DNA of 64,000 bases, from NCBI RefSeq assembly GCF_000153925.1, contig NZ_DS264383.1:35746-99745 (forward strand), written 5' to 3'. Each line of letters begins with the position of its first letter. Position 1 is the stretch's first letter. The translations under genes and the position numbers were made by a program. Positions 27,876 to 38,169 of the stretch are shown here, piece after piece. Under the pieces are notes generated by a model. That model ran no database searches. It was given only the letters and a program-made list of their open reading frames with translations, and was not told the DNA's origin. The DNA comes from [Ruminococcus] torques ATCC 27756 (GTDB lineage Bacteria; Bacillota; Clostridia; Lachnospirales; Lachnospiraceae).

Positions 27876-29634
27876 CACAGGAACGATTTATGGAATTAAC
27901 GGACCTGTCATCTACCTGAAAGGAAATACAGGATTTCGTATGTCGGAAATGGTTTATGTCGGAAAACAAAAATTAGTAGGCGAAGTGATCGCTCTTGATA
28001 AAGACAGGACGACGATCCAGGTGTATGAAGAAACGACAGGACTTAGACCGGGAGAGGAAGTTGTCGCAAGCGGAAATGCGGTTTCGGTAACGCTTGCGCC
28101 GGGAATCCTGAATAATATATTTGACGGAATCGAGCGTCCGCTTGAGAGAATTGCAGAGACAGGCGGCGCGTTTATTACAAGAGGAGTCAGCGTGGATTCG
28201 CTTGACAGAGAGAAAAAATGGAAGACTCACATCGTCGTTGAAAAAGGTCAGTACCTTCATGGCGGAGATATTATAGCGGAAGTGCCGGAGACACATGCGA
28301 TCCTTCACAAATGTATGATTCCTCCGGATGTGGAAGGAACGGTAAAAGAGGTTGTAAAAGACGGAGAGTATACGATCGATGAAACTCTCGTTATATTAGA
28401 ACTTCCGGATGGCGGTGAAAAGAAGCTGACTATGACACAGCGGTGGCCGATCCGTGTGCCCCGCCCGACACATCACCGATTTCCGGCGTCTGTTCCGCTT
28501 GTGACCGGACAGCGTATCATCGATACGATGTTTCCGATCGCAAAGGGAGGAACTGCTGCGATTCCGGGAGGATTCGGAACCGGAAAGACAATGACTCAGC
28601 ATCAGATCGCCAAATGGGCGGATGCGGATATTATTATTTACATCGGATGCGGAGAGCGTGGAAATGAGATGACGCAGGTTCTGGAAGAGTTCGGTGAATT
28701 GACAGACCCGCGGACAGGCAATCCGCTTATGGACAGAACAACGCTGATCGCAAATACGTCAAACATGCCGGTGGCTGCCCGTGAGGCAAGTATTTATACA
28801 GGACTTACGCTGGCGGAATATTACCGGGATATGGGATACGATGTGGCGATCATGGCAGATTCTACGTCCAGATGGGCCGAGGCACTGAGGGAACTTTCGG
28901 GACGTTTGGAAGAGATGCCGGCAGAAGAAGGATTTCCGGCTTATCTGGCATCAAGATTGTCGGCGTTTTACGAGAGAGCCGGAATGATGCACAATCTGAA
29001 CGGAACAGACGGATCGGTTACGATCATCGGAGCGGTATCGCCTCAGGGCGGTGATTTTTCCGAGCCGGTCACACAGAATACGAAACGTTTTGTGCGCTGT
29101 TTTTGGGGACTGGATAAAAGTCTTGCGTATTCGAGACATTTTCCGGCAATTCATTGGCTCACAAGTTACAGCGAATATCTGAACGATTTAAGCCATTGGT
29201 ATCAGGATAATGTATCCCCGCAGTTTGTTGATTATAGAAATAGGTTAATGGCGCTTCTGAATCAGGAGAGCAGCCTGTTGGAGATCGTAAAATTGATCGG
29301 AAGCGACGTTCTGCCGGATGATCAGAAGCTTGTACTTGAGATTGCCCGCGTGATCCGTTTGGGATTTTTACAGCAGAACGCATTTCATAAAGACGATACA
29401 TGTGTCTCAATGGAAAAACAGTTTTTGATGATGGACACAATTTTATATCTTTATAAACAGGCAAGGACGCTTGTGACGATGGGGCATCCTATGTCTGTGC
29501 TGAAGGCGGAAAATATTTTCGACCGTGTAATCTCGATCAAATATGATGTGCCGAACGACAGATTGGAAATGTTTGCTCAATATCATCGTGATATCGACGC
29601 GTTTTATCAGAATGTTTTGGAAAAGAATGCATAA
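27868..29634 (+). CDS. ntpA: V-type ATPase operon 1, catalytic subunit A
   Basis: Catalytic ATP-binding subunit. From TTG 27868 (AGGAGGTGA at 27854-27862 is the ribosome site) the protein is 588 residues; GTG 27859 would give three more but lies in the ribosome site itself. Walker A is GGFGTGKT, preceded by [12 protein letters not shown]; the non-homologous insertion typical of A subunits (about residues 110-190) is present; [20 protein letters not shown] includes Walker B and the arginine region. It overlaps the E gene by 8 nt. Confidence 0.96.
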   Translation: MLNTGTIYGINGPVIYLKGNTGFRMSEMVYVGKQKLVGEVIALDKDRTTIQVYEETTGLRPGEEVVASGNAVSVTLAPGILNNIFDGIERPLERIAETGGAFITRGVSVDSLDREKKWKTHIVVEKGQYLHGGDIIAEVPETHAILHKCMIPPDVEGTVKEVVKDGEYTIDETLVILELPDGGEKKLTMTQRWPIRVPRPTHHRFPASVPLVTGQRIIDTMFPIAKGGTAAIPGGFGTGKTMTQHQIAKWADADIIIYIGCGERGNEMTQVLEEFGELTDPRTGNPLMDRTTLIANTSNMPVAAREASIYTGLTLAEYYRDMGYDVAIMADSTSRWAEALRELSGRLEEMPAEEGFPAYLASRLSAFYERAGMMHNLNGTDGSVTIIGAVSPQGGDFSEPVTQNTKRFVRCFWGLDKSLAYSRHFPAIHWLTSYSEYLNDLSHWYQDNVSPQFVDYRNRLMALLNQESSLLEIVKLIGSDVLPDDQKLVLEIARVIRLGFLQQNAFHKDDTCVSMEKQFLMMDTILYLYKQARTLVTMGHPMSVLKAENIFDRVISIKYDVPNDRLEMFAQYHRDIDAFYQNVLEKNA

Positions 29635-29649
29635 GGAGAACCGAAGATC

Positions 29650-31035
29650 ATGTCAATCGAATATTTAGGATTAAGCAGCATCAACGGCCCGCTGATCGCG
29701 CTGGAGGGCGTACAGGATGCATTTTTCGACGAGATCGTGGAATTCGTCGTAGACGGTACGCAGAGAAAGATCGGCCGTATCGTAGAAATATATGAAGATA
29801 AAGCCGTTATTCAGGTATTTGAAGGCTCTGAAAATATGTCCCTGAAAAATACGCATACAAAACTGACAGGCCATCCGATGGAGATCGCGCTTTCGCCGGA
29901 TATACTTGGCAGAACGTTTAACGGGATCGGAAATCCGATCGACGGACTTGGACCGATTGCTTCTACGTTAAGAAGAGACGTGAATGGATCTCCTCTCAAT
30001 CCTGTGAAGAGAGAGTATCCTCGAAATTATATCAGAACAGGAATTTCTGCGATCGACGGACTGACGACGCTGATCCGCGGACAGAAACTGCCGATCTTTT
30101 CGGGAAATGGTCTGCCCCATGACCAACTGGCGGCGCAGATTGTAAAACAGGCGTCTCTGGGAGAAAATTCAGATGAAAAGTTCGCGATCGTATTTGCGGC
30201 AATGGGTGTAAAGCATGATGTGGCGGATTTCTTCCGCAATACGTTCGAGGAGAGCGGGGTTGCGGATCACGTAGCCATGTTTTTGAATCTGGCGAACGAT
30301 CCTGTTGTGGAACGTCTTATCACGCCGAAAGTGGCATTGACGGCGGCGGAATATCTGGCGTTTGAACAGAATATGCATATTCTTGTAATCTTGACTGATA
30401 TGACATCCTTTGCAGAAGCGATGCGTGAAGTTTCTTCGTCAAAAGGTGAGATTCCGAGCCGAAAAGGTTATCCGGGATACTTGTACAGTGAACTTGCCAC
30501 GATTTACGAAAGAGCGGGGATCGTACAGGGAGTGAACGGTTCTGTAACACAGCTTCCGATTCTTACGATGCCAAATGACGATATCACACATCCGATTCCC
30601 GATCTGACGGGATATATTACAGAAGGGCAGATTGTACTTGACCGTCCCCTTAACGGACAGTCGATCTATCCGCCGATCAACATTCTTCCGTCATTGTCCC
30701 GTCTTATGAAAGACGGTATCGGCGAGGGATATACGAGAGAAGATCATCAGGATCTGGCAAATCAGTTGTTCTCCGCATATGCAAAAGTCGGAGATGCCCG
30801 AAATCTGGCGTCTGTTATAGGTGAGGATGAATTGTCGCCTATTGATAAGAAGTATCTTGAGTTCGGAAAAGAATTTGAAGAAAAATATATCGGTCAGGGA
30901 ATGAATGAAAACCGTACAATGGAGGAGACGCTTGATCTCGGATGGAAACTGCTCGGACGTTTGCCGAGAGAAGAGCTTGACCGCGTTGATACGAAGATTC
31001 TTGATAAATATTATAAACCGTCTGAAGAAGAATAA
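29650..31035 (+). CDS. ntpB: V-type ATPase operon 1, subunit B
   Basis: Non-catalytic regulatory subunit of 461 residues. It has [18 protein letters not shown] at the start, [24 protein letters not shown]-type conserved region, no Walker A lysine ([14 protein letters not shown] instead), and the arginine-finger region [20 protein letters not shown]. It follows A by 15 nt and alternates with it in the hexamer head. Confidence 0.96.
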   Translation: MSIEYLGLSSINGPLIALEGVQDAFFDEIVEFVVDGTQRKIGRIVEIYEDKAVIQVFEGSENMSLKNTHTKLTGHPMEIALSPDILGRTFNGIGNPIDGLGPIASTLRRDVNGSPLNPVKREYPRNYIRTGISAIDGLTTLIRGQKLPIFSGNGLPHDQLAAQIVKQASLGENSDEKFAIVFAAMGVKHDVADFFRNTFEESGVADHVAMFLNLANDPVVERLITPKVALTAAEYLAFEQNMHILVILTDMTSFAEAMREVSSSKGEIPSRKGYPGYLYSELATIYERAGIVQGVNGSVTQLPILTMPNDDITHPIPDLTGYITEGQIVLDRPLNGQSIYPPINILPSLSRLMKDGIGEGYTREDHQDLANQLFSAYAKVGDARNLASVIGEDELSPIDKKYLEFGKEFEEKYIGQGMNENRTMEETLDLGWKLLGRLPREELDRVDTKILDKYYKPSEEE

Positions 31036-31097
31036 GTTAGGGTGCAGAGAAACTGATCCTTTCAGAGTAAAAATAAAAGCGGGGAAGGAGGAGGCAT

Positions 31098-31727
31098 ATG
31101 GATCCGCGTACATTTCCGACAAAAGGAAATCTTATGCTGGCGAAAAATTCGCTTGCGTTGGCGAAGCAAGGTTATGATCTGATGGATAAAAAAAGAAATA
31201 TACTGATCAGAGAACTGATGGATCTGATCGATGAAGCACGGACGATCCAAGAAGAGATCGACACGACGTTCACTTATGCGTATGAATGTCTGCAAAGGGC
31301 GAACATCGAAAACGGAATCAGCAATGTTGAGATGCTTGCATATACAGTTCCGATCGAAAATTCGATCACGATCCAGACGCGCAGTATTATGGGAACGGAA
31401 ATCCCTCATGTCAAATATATGCCTGATGCCGGAAAGCCAACGTATTCATTTAGTACGACCCGTGAATCGATCGATAAGGCGAGAGAAGCATTCCGCAAGG
31501 TAAAAGATCTGACGGTGAAATTGTCTATGGTAGAAAATGCGGCGTACCGCCTTGCGGGAAATATCAAAAAGACGCAGAAGAGGGCAAATGCATTGCAGAA
31601 TATCACGATTCCGATGTATACATCACTTGTATATACGATCACGAATGCTTTGGAAGAAAAAGAGCGTGAAGAATTTACCCGTTTGAAAGTAATTAAACGA
31701 ATGAAAACAAAGAAACAAGGCGGCTGA
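31098..31727 (+). CDS. ntpD: V-type ATPase operon 1, subunit D
   Basis: Rotor shaft, 209 residues, antiparallel coiled coil. Start MDPRTFPTKGNLMLAKNSLA matches D subunits (x-P-T-K-x-x-L), and the C-terminal helix contains RANALQNITIPMYTSLVYTI, the conserved R-x-N-A-L motif. GGAAGGAGG precedes ATG 31098. It is the last ATPase gene; 87 nt later a chromate-transporter gene pair begins on the same strand without an obvious terminator between. Confidence 0.93.
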   Translation: MDPRTFPTKGNLMLAKNSLALAKQGYDLMDKKRNILIRELMDLIDEARTIQEEIDTTFTYAYECLQRANIENGISNVEMLAYTVPIENSITIQTRSIMGTEIPHVKYMPDAGKPTYSFSTTRESIDKAREAFRKVKDLTVKLSMVENAAYRLAGNIKKTQKRANALQNITIPMYTSLVYTITNALEEKEREEFTRLKVIKRMKTKKQGG

Positions 31728-31814
31728 GAAACCTTACTGATCTTTTGGTATGCCCGTTTGAATATATTTTACGCATGCCGGAATGAAAGGTGCAGGAAAG
31801 AGGAAGGAATCACA

Positions 31815-32408
31815 ATGAGCAATGAGGAACAAAAGTCAATAACACCGGGCATTTACTTGTGGCTGATTGCAGTGAATATTTATATCAGCATGTTTGCGTT
31901 TGGCGGAGGTTATGTTGTTGTTCCTCTTGTACGCCGAAGTTTTGTTGAAAAGAAAAAGATATTTACAGAAGATGAGCTGATGGAGATGTCCGCTGTGGCG
32001 CAGTCAAGTCCGGGGGCGATCGCGGTGAATCTGGCGGCGTTGTCGGGGTATAAGGCGGCGGGAACGGCAGGGGCGGTGATTAGCTGTGCGGCTTCTGTAA
32101 TTCCGCCGCTTGTGATTCTCGGAATCATTTCAGGATTTTATGATTTATTTATTGCAAATAAAATTGTTGCCGCTGTTTTAAAAGGAATGCAATCCGGAGT
32201 TGCGGCTTTGATCGTCAGTGTTGTAGCAGATATGTGCACTGTGATATTGAAAGAAAAATCATTTTTTCTTTTTTCCCTTATTCCGATCGCCTTTATAGCA
32301 AATTTTATTTTTGATGTAAATGTGGCGCTGATTCTGGCAGTATGCTGCGGGCTTTGTATCCTTCGGGTTTACGTAAGAAGCGGAGGTCACAAATGGAAAT
32401 TCTTTTAA
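31815..32408 (+). CDS. Chromate transporter family, first half (CHR domain)
   Basis: 197 residues from ATG 31815 (GAGGAAGG upstream); a further in-frame ATG at 31758 lacks a ribosome site. The CHR signature FAFGGGYVVVPLVRRSF and AVAQSSPGAIAVNLAALSGY is present, with six hydrophobic segments. Short-chain CHR proteins work as pairs; the partner gene starts within the last 16 nt. Family members export chromate or sulfate-like anions, but the native substrate in gut anaerobes is not known. Confidence 0.88.
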   Translation: MSNEEQKSITPGIYLWLIAVNIYISMFAFGGGYVVVPLVRRSFVEKKKIFTEDELMEMSAVAQSSPGAIAVNLAALSGYKAAGTAGAVISCAASVIPPLVILGIISGFYDLFIANKIVAAVLKGMQSGVAALIVSVVADMCTVILKEKSFFLFSLIPIAFIANFIFDVNVALILAVCCGLCILRVYVRSGGHKWKFF

Positions 32409-32959
32409 AATTATTTTTGACATTTTTGAAGATCGGCCTTGTCAGTATCGGAGGCGGGTATGCGGTAATCCCTTCGATCCATGAAGAAGTTGTAGTAAAA
32501 GCGGGATGGATCGGAGAAAAAGTATTTGCGGATATTATTACGATATCTCAGATGACGCCCGGTCCTCTGGCAGTGAATACATCTACGTTTGTCGGCTTGC
32601 AGATCGCAGGTGCGGCAGGCGCGGTTGTGGCAACAGTCGGATGCGTTTTTTGCGGAGTTGCGATTTCATTGACTCTGTATCGTTTTTTTCAGAAGCATAA
32701 AGAGTCAGTCTATATTTTTGAGACGCTTAACGGATTGAAAGCAGCTTCTCTGGGATTGATCGTATCAGCCGCGGCAACGATCATATTGCTTTCTTTTTTC
32801 GGAACAGGAGATCCGGATTTAAAAACAATGAAAGAATCGCTTGATATCGGCGCGGTAGCTATTTTCGGAGGAGTGTTGTTTTTGTCGCGGAAGCGGAAGA
32901 TCAACCCGATCATGCTGATGCTCGTAAGCGGAGCGGCAGGTATAATTTTATACATGTAA
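32393..32959 (+). CDS. Chromate transporter family, second half (CHR domain)
   Basis: 188 residues from ATG 32393 behind CGGAGGTCACA. CHR motifs LVSIGGGYAVIPSIHEEVV and QMTPGPLAVNTSTFVGLQIA are complete. It overlaps the first CHR gene by 16 nt, so the two halves are made together and probably form an antiparallel heterodimer. Six hydrophobic helices. Confidence 0.88.
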   Translation: MEILLKLFLTFLKIGLVSIGGGYAVIPSIHEEVVVKAGWIGEKVFADIITISQMTPGPLAVNTSTFVGLQIAGAAGAVVATVGCVFCGVAISLTLYRFFQKHKESVYIFETLNGLKAASLGLIVSAAATIILLSFFGTGDPDLKTMKESLDIGAVAIFGGVLFLSRKRKINPIMLMLVSGAAGIILYM

Positions 32960-33051
32960 CTGTAAAAGTAAAAAAGTAAAGAAGGCGGTCTTGAATAGAA
33001 AAGCGGCAAAGGGTCTGATAAGGAAAGATCAGAAACAGAGGAAAGAGGTTT

Positions 33052-34017
33052 ATGAGAGAAAAGAAAAATAAGAATGATAATGTAAATGACGTAAATGGCA
33101 AAAGAGATAATAAGAAAGCGGCCGGAAAATTTAAAAATTGGACAACAGCTCTTAGCATGGAGCTAAGGGAACATAAAAGTTCGGCTATAGTGTATTTTAC
33201 ATTGAGGGCGCTTGTGATCATTATGCTCGTGCTCCAACTTTTGAATCGGAATTATGAAAATGTATTTTTGTGTATACTTACGCTTCTTTTGCTTGTGATT
33301 CCGAGTTTGGCACAGATTACATTTAAAGTGGAACTGCCGACAGCATTGGAGATTATCATTCTTGTATTTATTTTTTCGGCAGAGATACTCGGCGAGATCA
33401 GTGAATTTTATCTTGTATTTCCGTTCTGGGATACAGTGTTACATACATTGAACGGTTTTCTTGCGGCGGCGATCGGATTTTCGCTTGTTGATCTGCTGAA
33501 CAGAAGTGACCGGACGGTTTTTTCACTGTCGCCGCTTTTTACGGCAATCGTAGCGTTTTGTTTTTCGATGACGATCGGAGTTGTGTGGGAGTTTTTTGAG
33601 TTTGGGATGGATATGATCATGGAACTCGATATGCAGAAAGATACGGTTATCCATACGATTCGATCTGTTATGCTTGATCCGGGCGGACATAATGTGCCGT
33701 ATGCGATACAAAACATAACAGATGTTGCGGTGAACGGACAATCTCTTGGATTGGGAGGATATCTTGATATCGGACTGCTTGATACGATGCAGGATTTGAT
33801 CGTTAATTTTATCGGCGCGGCTGTATTTTCCGTACTTGGATTTTTCTATGTGAAAAGCAGAGGAAAAGGAAAGGTGGCAGGAAGCTTTATACCGAGAAGA
33901 AAAGCGCATGACAGAGACTTTTTGAGAATTGCGAGAGAGTCTTCGGAAGTGGAGCAAGATATACAGGAGAAATCGCAGAAAGTGCCGAAAGGCAGTGCAA
34001 AAAACGGAGACAGATGA
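33052..34017 (+). CDS. YjdF/DUF2238-like integral membrane protein
   Basis: 321 residues: a charged N-terminus (1-40), seven to eight membrane helices and a charged tail (about 270-321). The stretch FPFWDTVLHTLNGFLAAAIG with the later VVWEFFEFGMDM resembles the conserved W-D-x-x-H and W-E-x-x-E motifs of DUF2238/YjdF membrane proteins. The function is unknown. It lies 92 nt after the CHR pair behind GAGGAAAGAGG and may end the transcript of V-type operon 1 or have its own promoter. Confidence 0.6.
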   Translation: MREKKNKNDNVNDVNGKRDNKKAAGKFKNWTTALSMELREHKSSAIVYFTLRALVIIMLVLQLLNRNYENVFLCILTLLLLVIPSLAQITFKVELPTALEIIILVFIFSAEILGEISEFYLVFPFWDTVLHTLNGFLAAAIGFSLVDLLNRSDRTVFSLSPLFTAIVAFCFSMTIGVVWEFFEFGMDMIMELDMQKDTVIHTIRSVMLDPGGHNVPYAIQNITDVAVNGQSLGLGGYLDIGLLDTMQDLIVNFIGAAVFSVLGFFYVKSRGKGKVAGSFIPRRKAHDRDFLRIARESSEVEQDIQEKSQKVPKGSAKNGDR

Positions 34018-34182
34018 CAGAAAGAAGAAAAGGTATATGAAACAGGCGTCATAAGCGGCGCTTGGGAGACGGCAGTCGGTACAATAGATGTGGTTTTATA
34101 AACATTATCACAGAAACAAGTCTATTTTTGACAATGTTTGTTAAAAAATAGACATAAAGATTGTGGAAAGCGACAAAATATA

Positions 34183-34213
34183 TTGCAAAAACAGCGGGTG
34201 CATTGTATATAAT
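34183..34213 (+). promoter_or_regulatory. Candidate promoter in the F-type ATPase leader region
   Basis: TTGCAA (34183-34188) with TATATA/TATAAT at 34206-34213 (spacing 17 or 19). A transcript from here meets an intrinsic terminator after about 70 nt. The bases 34018-34182 hold no recognised feature. Confidence 0.45.
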
Positions 34214-34250
34214 TTTTGATAATTTACAGAAAAAGAATATTGTTAAAAAA

Positions 34251-34288
34251 GAGAGATGAAAATTGAATAAATTTTCATCTTTTTTTAT
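34251..34288 (+). terminator. Intrinsic terminator / attenuator before the F-type ATPase operon
   Basis: AGATGAAAATT and AATTTTCATCT form a perfect 11-bp stem with a short loop (34252-34279), followed by TTTTTTTAT. It lies upstream of the atp operon and downstream of a promoter-like sequence, so it either closes a short RNA or attenuates operon transcription. Confidence 0.7.
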
Positions 34289-34304
34289 GTTATGAGGTGG
34301 CAAA

Positions 34305-34400
34305 ATGAAAGAAAAAAACGGATTTTTTGCCAAAACAGAAAATAAAGTGGAAATATTGACAAAAATATTCTTCGGGTGTAATGTTTTACTCGACTTTTAG
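34305..34400 (+). CDS. Possible 31-residue leader peptide
   Basis: ATG 34305 follows TATGAGGTGGCAAA, a good ribosome site. The peptide starts MKEKNGFFAKTENKVEILTK and ends in NVLLDF. No family is recognised. A consensus promoter (34356-34384) lies inside it, so the ORF may be chance. If translated it could couple to the terminator hairpin just upstream or to the atp leader. Confidence 0.3.
   Translation: MKEKNGFFAKTENKVEILTKIFFGCNVLLDF
34356..34384 (+). promoter_or_regulatory. Probable main promoter of the F-type ATPase operon
   Basis: TTGACA (34356-34361), 17-nt spacer, TAATGT (34379-34384). It leaves a leader of about 180 nt before atpB, in which the only other signal is the AAGGAGGG ribosome site at 34558. 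Confidence 0.65.
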
Positions 34401-34593
34401 GGAAGCCGGAAATACAGAAAAAACGGCTTGTACCGAAAACGGTCGGACCTAAGAGATGAAGATATAACAGGGGTTCGATGGGGAACGGTTCTCGATGGAA
34501 AAGAGCTCTTTTTTTATACCCAAAACGAACGGAAGCCTGTAATAAAAAAGCAAAGAAAAAGGAGGGAGCAATACGGGAAATCTGACAGAAACA

Positions 34594-35253
34594 TTGATGG
34601 AGGAACTGAATTGTAAAACGGTTTTGAAACTTCCTGTTTTAGGAGGAATTTCGGAATCGGTTGTTGTCACTTGGATCATTATGGCAGTTTTGGTTCTTTT
34701 ATCCATTATATTAGTAAGAAACCTTAAGGTTGAAAATCCCGGAAAGGTACAGCTTGCATTGGAGTCAATGATCGGTTGGGCGCAGGATTTCTTTGAAGGA
34801 ATTATCGGAAAAGAAAATAAAGCTTATGTGCCGTATCTTATCACGGTACTTCTTTATCTGGCAGTGTCGAATACGATCGGATTGTTAGGTTTTAAACCGC
34901 CGACAAAAGACTTGAATGTGACTGCGGCGCTGGCGATCATGAGTATGTGCGTGATTGAATTTTCGGGAATTCATAAAAACGGAGTAGTCCACTGGATGAA
35001 ACATTTTGCAAAGCCGGTTCCGGTTGTGGCGCCGATTACGATATTGGAAATTGTGATCCGCCCATTGTCGCTTTGTATGCGGCTTTTCGGAAATATGCTG
35101 GCGGGATTTGTAGTGCTGGAACTTTTGAAATATTTTGTGCCGCTTATTTGCCCGATCCCCGTAAGTTTCTATTTTGATATCTTTGACGGGCTTCTTCAGG
35201 CATATGTATTTGTATTTCTGACCGCGTTATTTATGACGGAGGAAATGGAATAG
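34594..35253 (+). CDS. atpB: F-type ATP synthase subunit a
   Basis: Membrane stator subunit, about 219-226 residues with five to six helices. The essential Arg is in RPLSLCMRLFGNMLAG, and the late helix has FDGLLQAYVFVFLTALFM. The start is uncertain: TTG 34594/ATG 34597 have no ribosome site upstream, while AAGGAGGG at 34558-34565 is placed for a start near 34573, where the in-frame codon is ACG (or CTG at 34582). Frame continuity upstream (SNTGNLTETLMEEL) supports a longer N-terminus from a non-standard start codon. First gene of the operon B-E-F-H-A-G-D-C. Confidence 0.93.
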   Translation: MMEELNCKTVLKLPVLGGISESVVVTWIIMAVLVLLSIILVRNLKVENPGKVQLALESMIGWAQDFFEGIIGKENKAYVPYLITVLLYLAVSNTIGLLGFKPPTKDLNVTAALAIMSMCVIEFSGIHKNGVVHWMKHFAKPVPVVAPITILEIVIRPLSLCMRLFGNMLAGFVVLELLKYFVPLICPIPVSFYFDIFDGLLQAYVFVFLTALFMTEEME

Positions 35254-35264
35254 AATCAAAAGAT

Positions 35265-35281
35265 AAACAGCCGGGCTGTTT
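35265..35281 (+). promoter_or_regulatory. Stem-loop between atpB and atpE
   Basis: AAACAGC-CGG-GCTGTTT: a 7-bp stem with a 3-nt loop, not followed by a U-run. It sits before the gene for the subunit needed in most copies, where intercistronic structures commonly protect or separate the c-subunit message. Confidence 0.4.
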
Positions 35282-35364
35282 CAAATGATGGAAACGATTA
35301 AGAATAAAAAACAATCAATAAAAAACAATCAAACAGATTAAAAAATTAAAGGAGAACAAAAAAC

Positions 35365-35589
35365 ATGGAAGCAATTATAGCAATCGGAGCAGCAGTAGCA
35401 GTATTGACAGGTATCGGAGCAGGCGTCGGTATCGGTATCGCAACAGGAAAAGCGGCAGAAGCGATCGCAAGACAGCCGGAAGCAGAGAGTAAGATCAGTA
35501 AGAATCTGATTCTCGGATGTGCGCTTGCGGAGGCAACGGCTATTTATGGATTTATTATCGGAATTTTGATCATCATTCTTCTCGGTTAA
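35365..35589 (+). CDS. atpE: F-type ATP synthase subunit c
   Basis: Rotor-ring proteolipid of 74 residues, two helices joined by ARQPEAE. The ion-binding carboxylate is Glu in CALAEATAIYG. Known Na+-type c subunits (Ilyobacter, Propionigenium) use Gln in helix 1 (GVGQG) and Ser after the Glu (AES); here these are Ile (GVGIG) and Ala (AEA). The binding site therefore looks proton-selective. AAAGGAGAACAAAAAAC precedes ATG 35365. Confidence 0.95.
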   Translation: MEAIIAIGAAVAVLTGIGAGVGIGIATGKAAEAIARQPEAESKISKNLILGCALAEATAIYGFIIGILIIILLG

Positions 35590-35639
35590 TAAAGTCAGAT
35601 GTTACATTGTGAAAATGACGGGAAAGGCATGGGAAAAAG

Positions 35640-36140
35640 ATGATAGAAATAAATATGAATCTTGTCTATACAATAATAAATGTGATAATTCTCTATCTCT
35701 TGCTGAGACATTTTCTGATCAAGCCTGTGACAGACATTATGGAGAAACGTAAACAACTGATTGCAGACGGACTGCAGAGCGCGCAGGATGCGCAGGATGG
35801 CGCTCTTAAAATGAAACAAGAATATGAAGCGGCGTTAAACGGAGCAAAACAGGAGTCTGTTCAGATCGTAGAAAATGCAAGAAAAAGCGCAAAGGCAGAG
35901 TATGACCGTATTCTGGAAGAAGCGGGGAACAAAGCGGACAGCATGATCGCGTCGGCAAAAGAGACAATCCGCATTGAACGGGAAAAAACGATCCATGAAC
36001 TGAAGGGCGAGATCACCGGTCTTGCGATCGCTTCGGCGGCGAAGATTGCAGGCGGGAAGTCGGACGAAGAAAGAGAGAGTCAGTTGTTCGATCAGTTTCT
36101 AAGAGAAACAGGAGAGGGACACGGAAATGAAAACAAATAG
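35640..36140 (+). CDS. atpF: F-type ATP synthase subunit b
   Basis: Peripheral stalk, 166 residues: one N-terminal membrane helix (LVYTIINVIILYLLLRHFLI), the conserved KPVTDIMEKRK and a long charged coiled coil. GGAAAGGCATGGG precedes ATG 35640. It overlaps atpH by 14 nt. Confidence 0.93.
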   Translation: MIEINMNLVYTIINVIILYLLLRHFLIKPVTDIMEKRKQLIADGLQSAQDAQDGALKMKQEYEAALNGAKQESVQIVENARKSAKAEYDRILEEAGNKADSMIASAKETIRIEREKTIHELKGEITGLAIASAAKIAGGKSDEERESQLFDQFLRETGEGHGNENK

Positions 36141-36654
36141 AAAAGTAATTTGTTCTTCTTCGGCAGTGAGATACGCAGAAACGCTTTTTGAACTGAATAT
36201 TCCGAAAGAGACGATAGAAAAAACTCGTGAAATATTTTCGGAAGTACCGCAGATCACAGATGTTCTGGACAATCCGACGATTCGTCAAGAGAAGAAGGAA
36301 CAGGTCATAGATAAAGTGTTTCCGCGGGAAATGAGAAACTTTCTGAAGATTGTCTGCCGTTATCGTAAGGTTCGTCTGCTTGGAGAAATTTTTGACGCAT
36401 ACGATATGCGGGCAGATGAGGAGGAACAGATCATAAGAGCGGTTCTTTTTTACACGGCGCTTCCAAGTGAAGAACAAAAAAAAGGCATGGAATCGTTTTT
36501 GTGCAGAAAATACGGAGCAAAACGCGCGTATATTGAGATGAAAAAAGATGATTCTCTGATAGGCGGATTTATTCTGCGGGTAGGAAACGATGAGTATGAC
36601 AGGAGCACGAAAGGCCGTCTGGACAGATTAGAACAAAGATTAACACGGAGGTGA
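36127..36654 (+). CDS. atpH: F-type ATP synthase subunit delta
   Basis: 175 residues linking stalk and F1 head. [20 protein letters not shown] at the start is the AxRYAxAL motif, and the C-terminus has [20 protein letters not shown], matching the GG(F/L)-x-I-D/N region followed by RL. It overlaps atpF and ends just before atpA. Confidence 0.9.
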   Translation: MKTNRKVICSSSAVRYAETLFELNIPKETIEKTREIFSEVPQITDVLDNPTIRQEKKEQVIDKVFPREMRNFLKIVCRYRKVRLLGEIFDAYDMRADEEEQIIRAVLFYTALPSEEQKKGMESFLCRKYGAKRAYIEMKKDDSLIGGFILRVGNDEYDRSTKGRLDRLEQRLTRR

Positions 36655-36659
36655 GCGAG

Positions 36660-38165
36660 GTGAGTTCGATCAACTCAAATGAAATCATTTCGATCTTAAA
36701 AGAAGAGATTGAGAATTTTGATATGATGAGCAAAGACAGTGAAGTGGGAACTGTCATTACAGTAGGCGACGGGATCGCTTCGATTTATGGAATAGATCAT
36801 GCGATGTACGGTGAGATCGTTACGTTTGAAAACGGATTGAAGGGAATGGTTCAGGATATCCGAAGAAACGAGATCGGCTGTATTCTTTTCGGAAGCGATA
36901 CAAGAATCAGTGAAGGAACGAAAGTAACCCGTACGGGAAAGAGAGCCGGAGTTCCGGTTGGAGACGCTTATATAGGAAGAGTCGTAAATGCGCTTGGCGA
37001 GCCGATAGACGGAAAAGGAAGTATAGAAGCCGACGGTTATCGTCCGATTGAGCAGGAAGCGCCCGGAATCGTTGACAGAAAATCTGTCAGTGTTCCGATG
37101 GAGACGGGAATCCTTTCTATTGACTCTATGTTTCCGATCGGAAGAGGGCAAAGAGAGCTGATCATCGGAGACAGACAGACAGGGAAAACGTCGATCGCTC
37201 TTGATACGATTTTGAATCAAAAAGACAAAGATGTGATCTGTGTCTATGTTGCAATCGGACAGAAAGCGTCTACGGTAGCAAAAGTTGTTAATACATTAAA
37301 GACAAACGGCGCTCTTGATTATACGATCGTCGTGTCATCAACGGCAAGCGACTGCGCGCCGCTTCAGTATATTGCTCCATATGCGGGAACCGCAATGGCA
37401 GAATACTTTATGTATAAAGGAAAAGACGTATTGATCGTGTATGACGACCTGTCAAAACATGCGGTTGCATACAGGGCGCTTTCCCTTTTGCTCGGACGTT
37501 CTCCGGGACGAGAGGCTTACCCGGGAGATGTATTTTATCTTCACTCAAGACTGCTGGAACGCTCAAGCAGATTAAGTGATGAAAACGGCGGCGGTTCGAT
37601 CACTGCGCTGCCGATCATCGAGACACAGGCAGGAGACGTATCTGCATATATTCCTACGAACGTGATCTCGATCACAGACGGACAGATCTTTTTGGAGAGC
37701 GGATTGTTTGCGGCGGGCATGCGTCCGGCGGTAAATGTCGGTCTTTCCGTATCGCGTGTAGGCGGGGCGGCACAGACGAAGGCGATGAAAAAAGCGTCGG
37801 GAAGTATCCGTATCGATCTCGCGCAGTATAGAGAGATGGAAGTGTTTACACAGTTTAGCTCGGACCTGGATCCTGCGACGAAGGAACAGCTGGAATATGG
37901 AAGCGGACTGATGGAACTTTTGAAACAGCCGTTATATCATCCGATGTCACTGCATGAAAAAGTAATTACTCTTTGTGCCGCGACACACAAAATATTCCTC
38001 GGCATCGATAAAAAAGAAATACGTCAGTTCCGTCTTGATCTCATGACGTGGTTTGATACGAAATACCCAAATATCGGCGAAGAGATCGAAGAGAAAAAAG
38101 TGTTGTCTGATGAATTGATCGATCAGATTGTGTTGATCGCAGAGGAATTTAAAAAGAGCAGGTGA
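36660..38165 (+). CDS. atpA: F-type ATP synthase subunit alpha
   Basis: 501 residues from GTG 36660. GGAGGTGA at 36647-36654 is 6 nt before this codon, whereas GTG 36651 lies within the ribosome site, so the shorter start is preferred. Walker A is [28 protein letters not shown] and the visit region [16 protein letters not shown] are conserved. It is the non-catalytic head subunit. Confidence 0.97.
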   Translation: MSSINSNEIISILKEEIENFDMMSKDSEVGTVITVGDGIASIYGIDHAMYGEIVTFENGLKGMVQDIRRNEIGCILFGSDTRISEGTKVTRTGKRAGVPVGDAYIGRVVNALGEPIDGKGSIEADGYRPIEQEAPGIVDRKSVSVPMETGILSIDSMFPIGRGQRELIIGDRQTGKTSIALDTILNQKDKDVICVYVAIGQKASTVAKVVNTLKTNGALDYTIVVSSTASDCAPLQYIAPYAGTAMAEYFMYKGKDVLIVYDDLSKHAVAYRALSLLLGRSPGREAYPGDVFYLHSRLLERSSRLSDENGGGSITALPIIETQAGDVSAYIPTNVISITDGQIFLESGLFAAGMRPAVNVGLSVSRVGGAAQTKAMKKASGSIRIDLAQYREMEVFTQFSSDLDPATKEQLEYGSGLMELLKQPLYHPMSLHEKVITLCAATHKIFLGIDKKEIRQFRLDLMTWFDTKYPNIGEEIEEKKVLSDELIDQIVLIAEEFKKSR

Positions 38166-38169
38166 TAAT

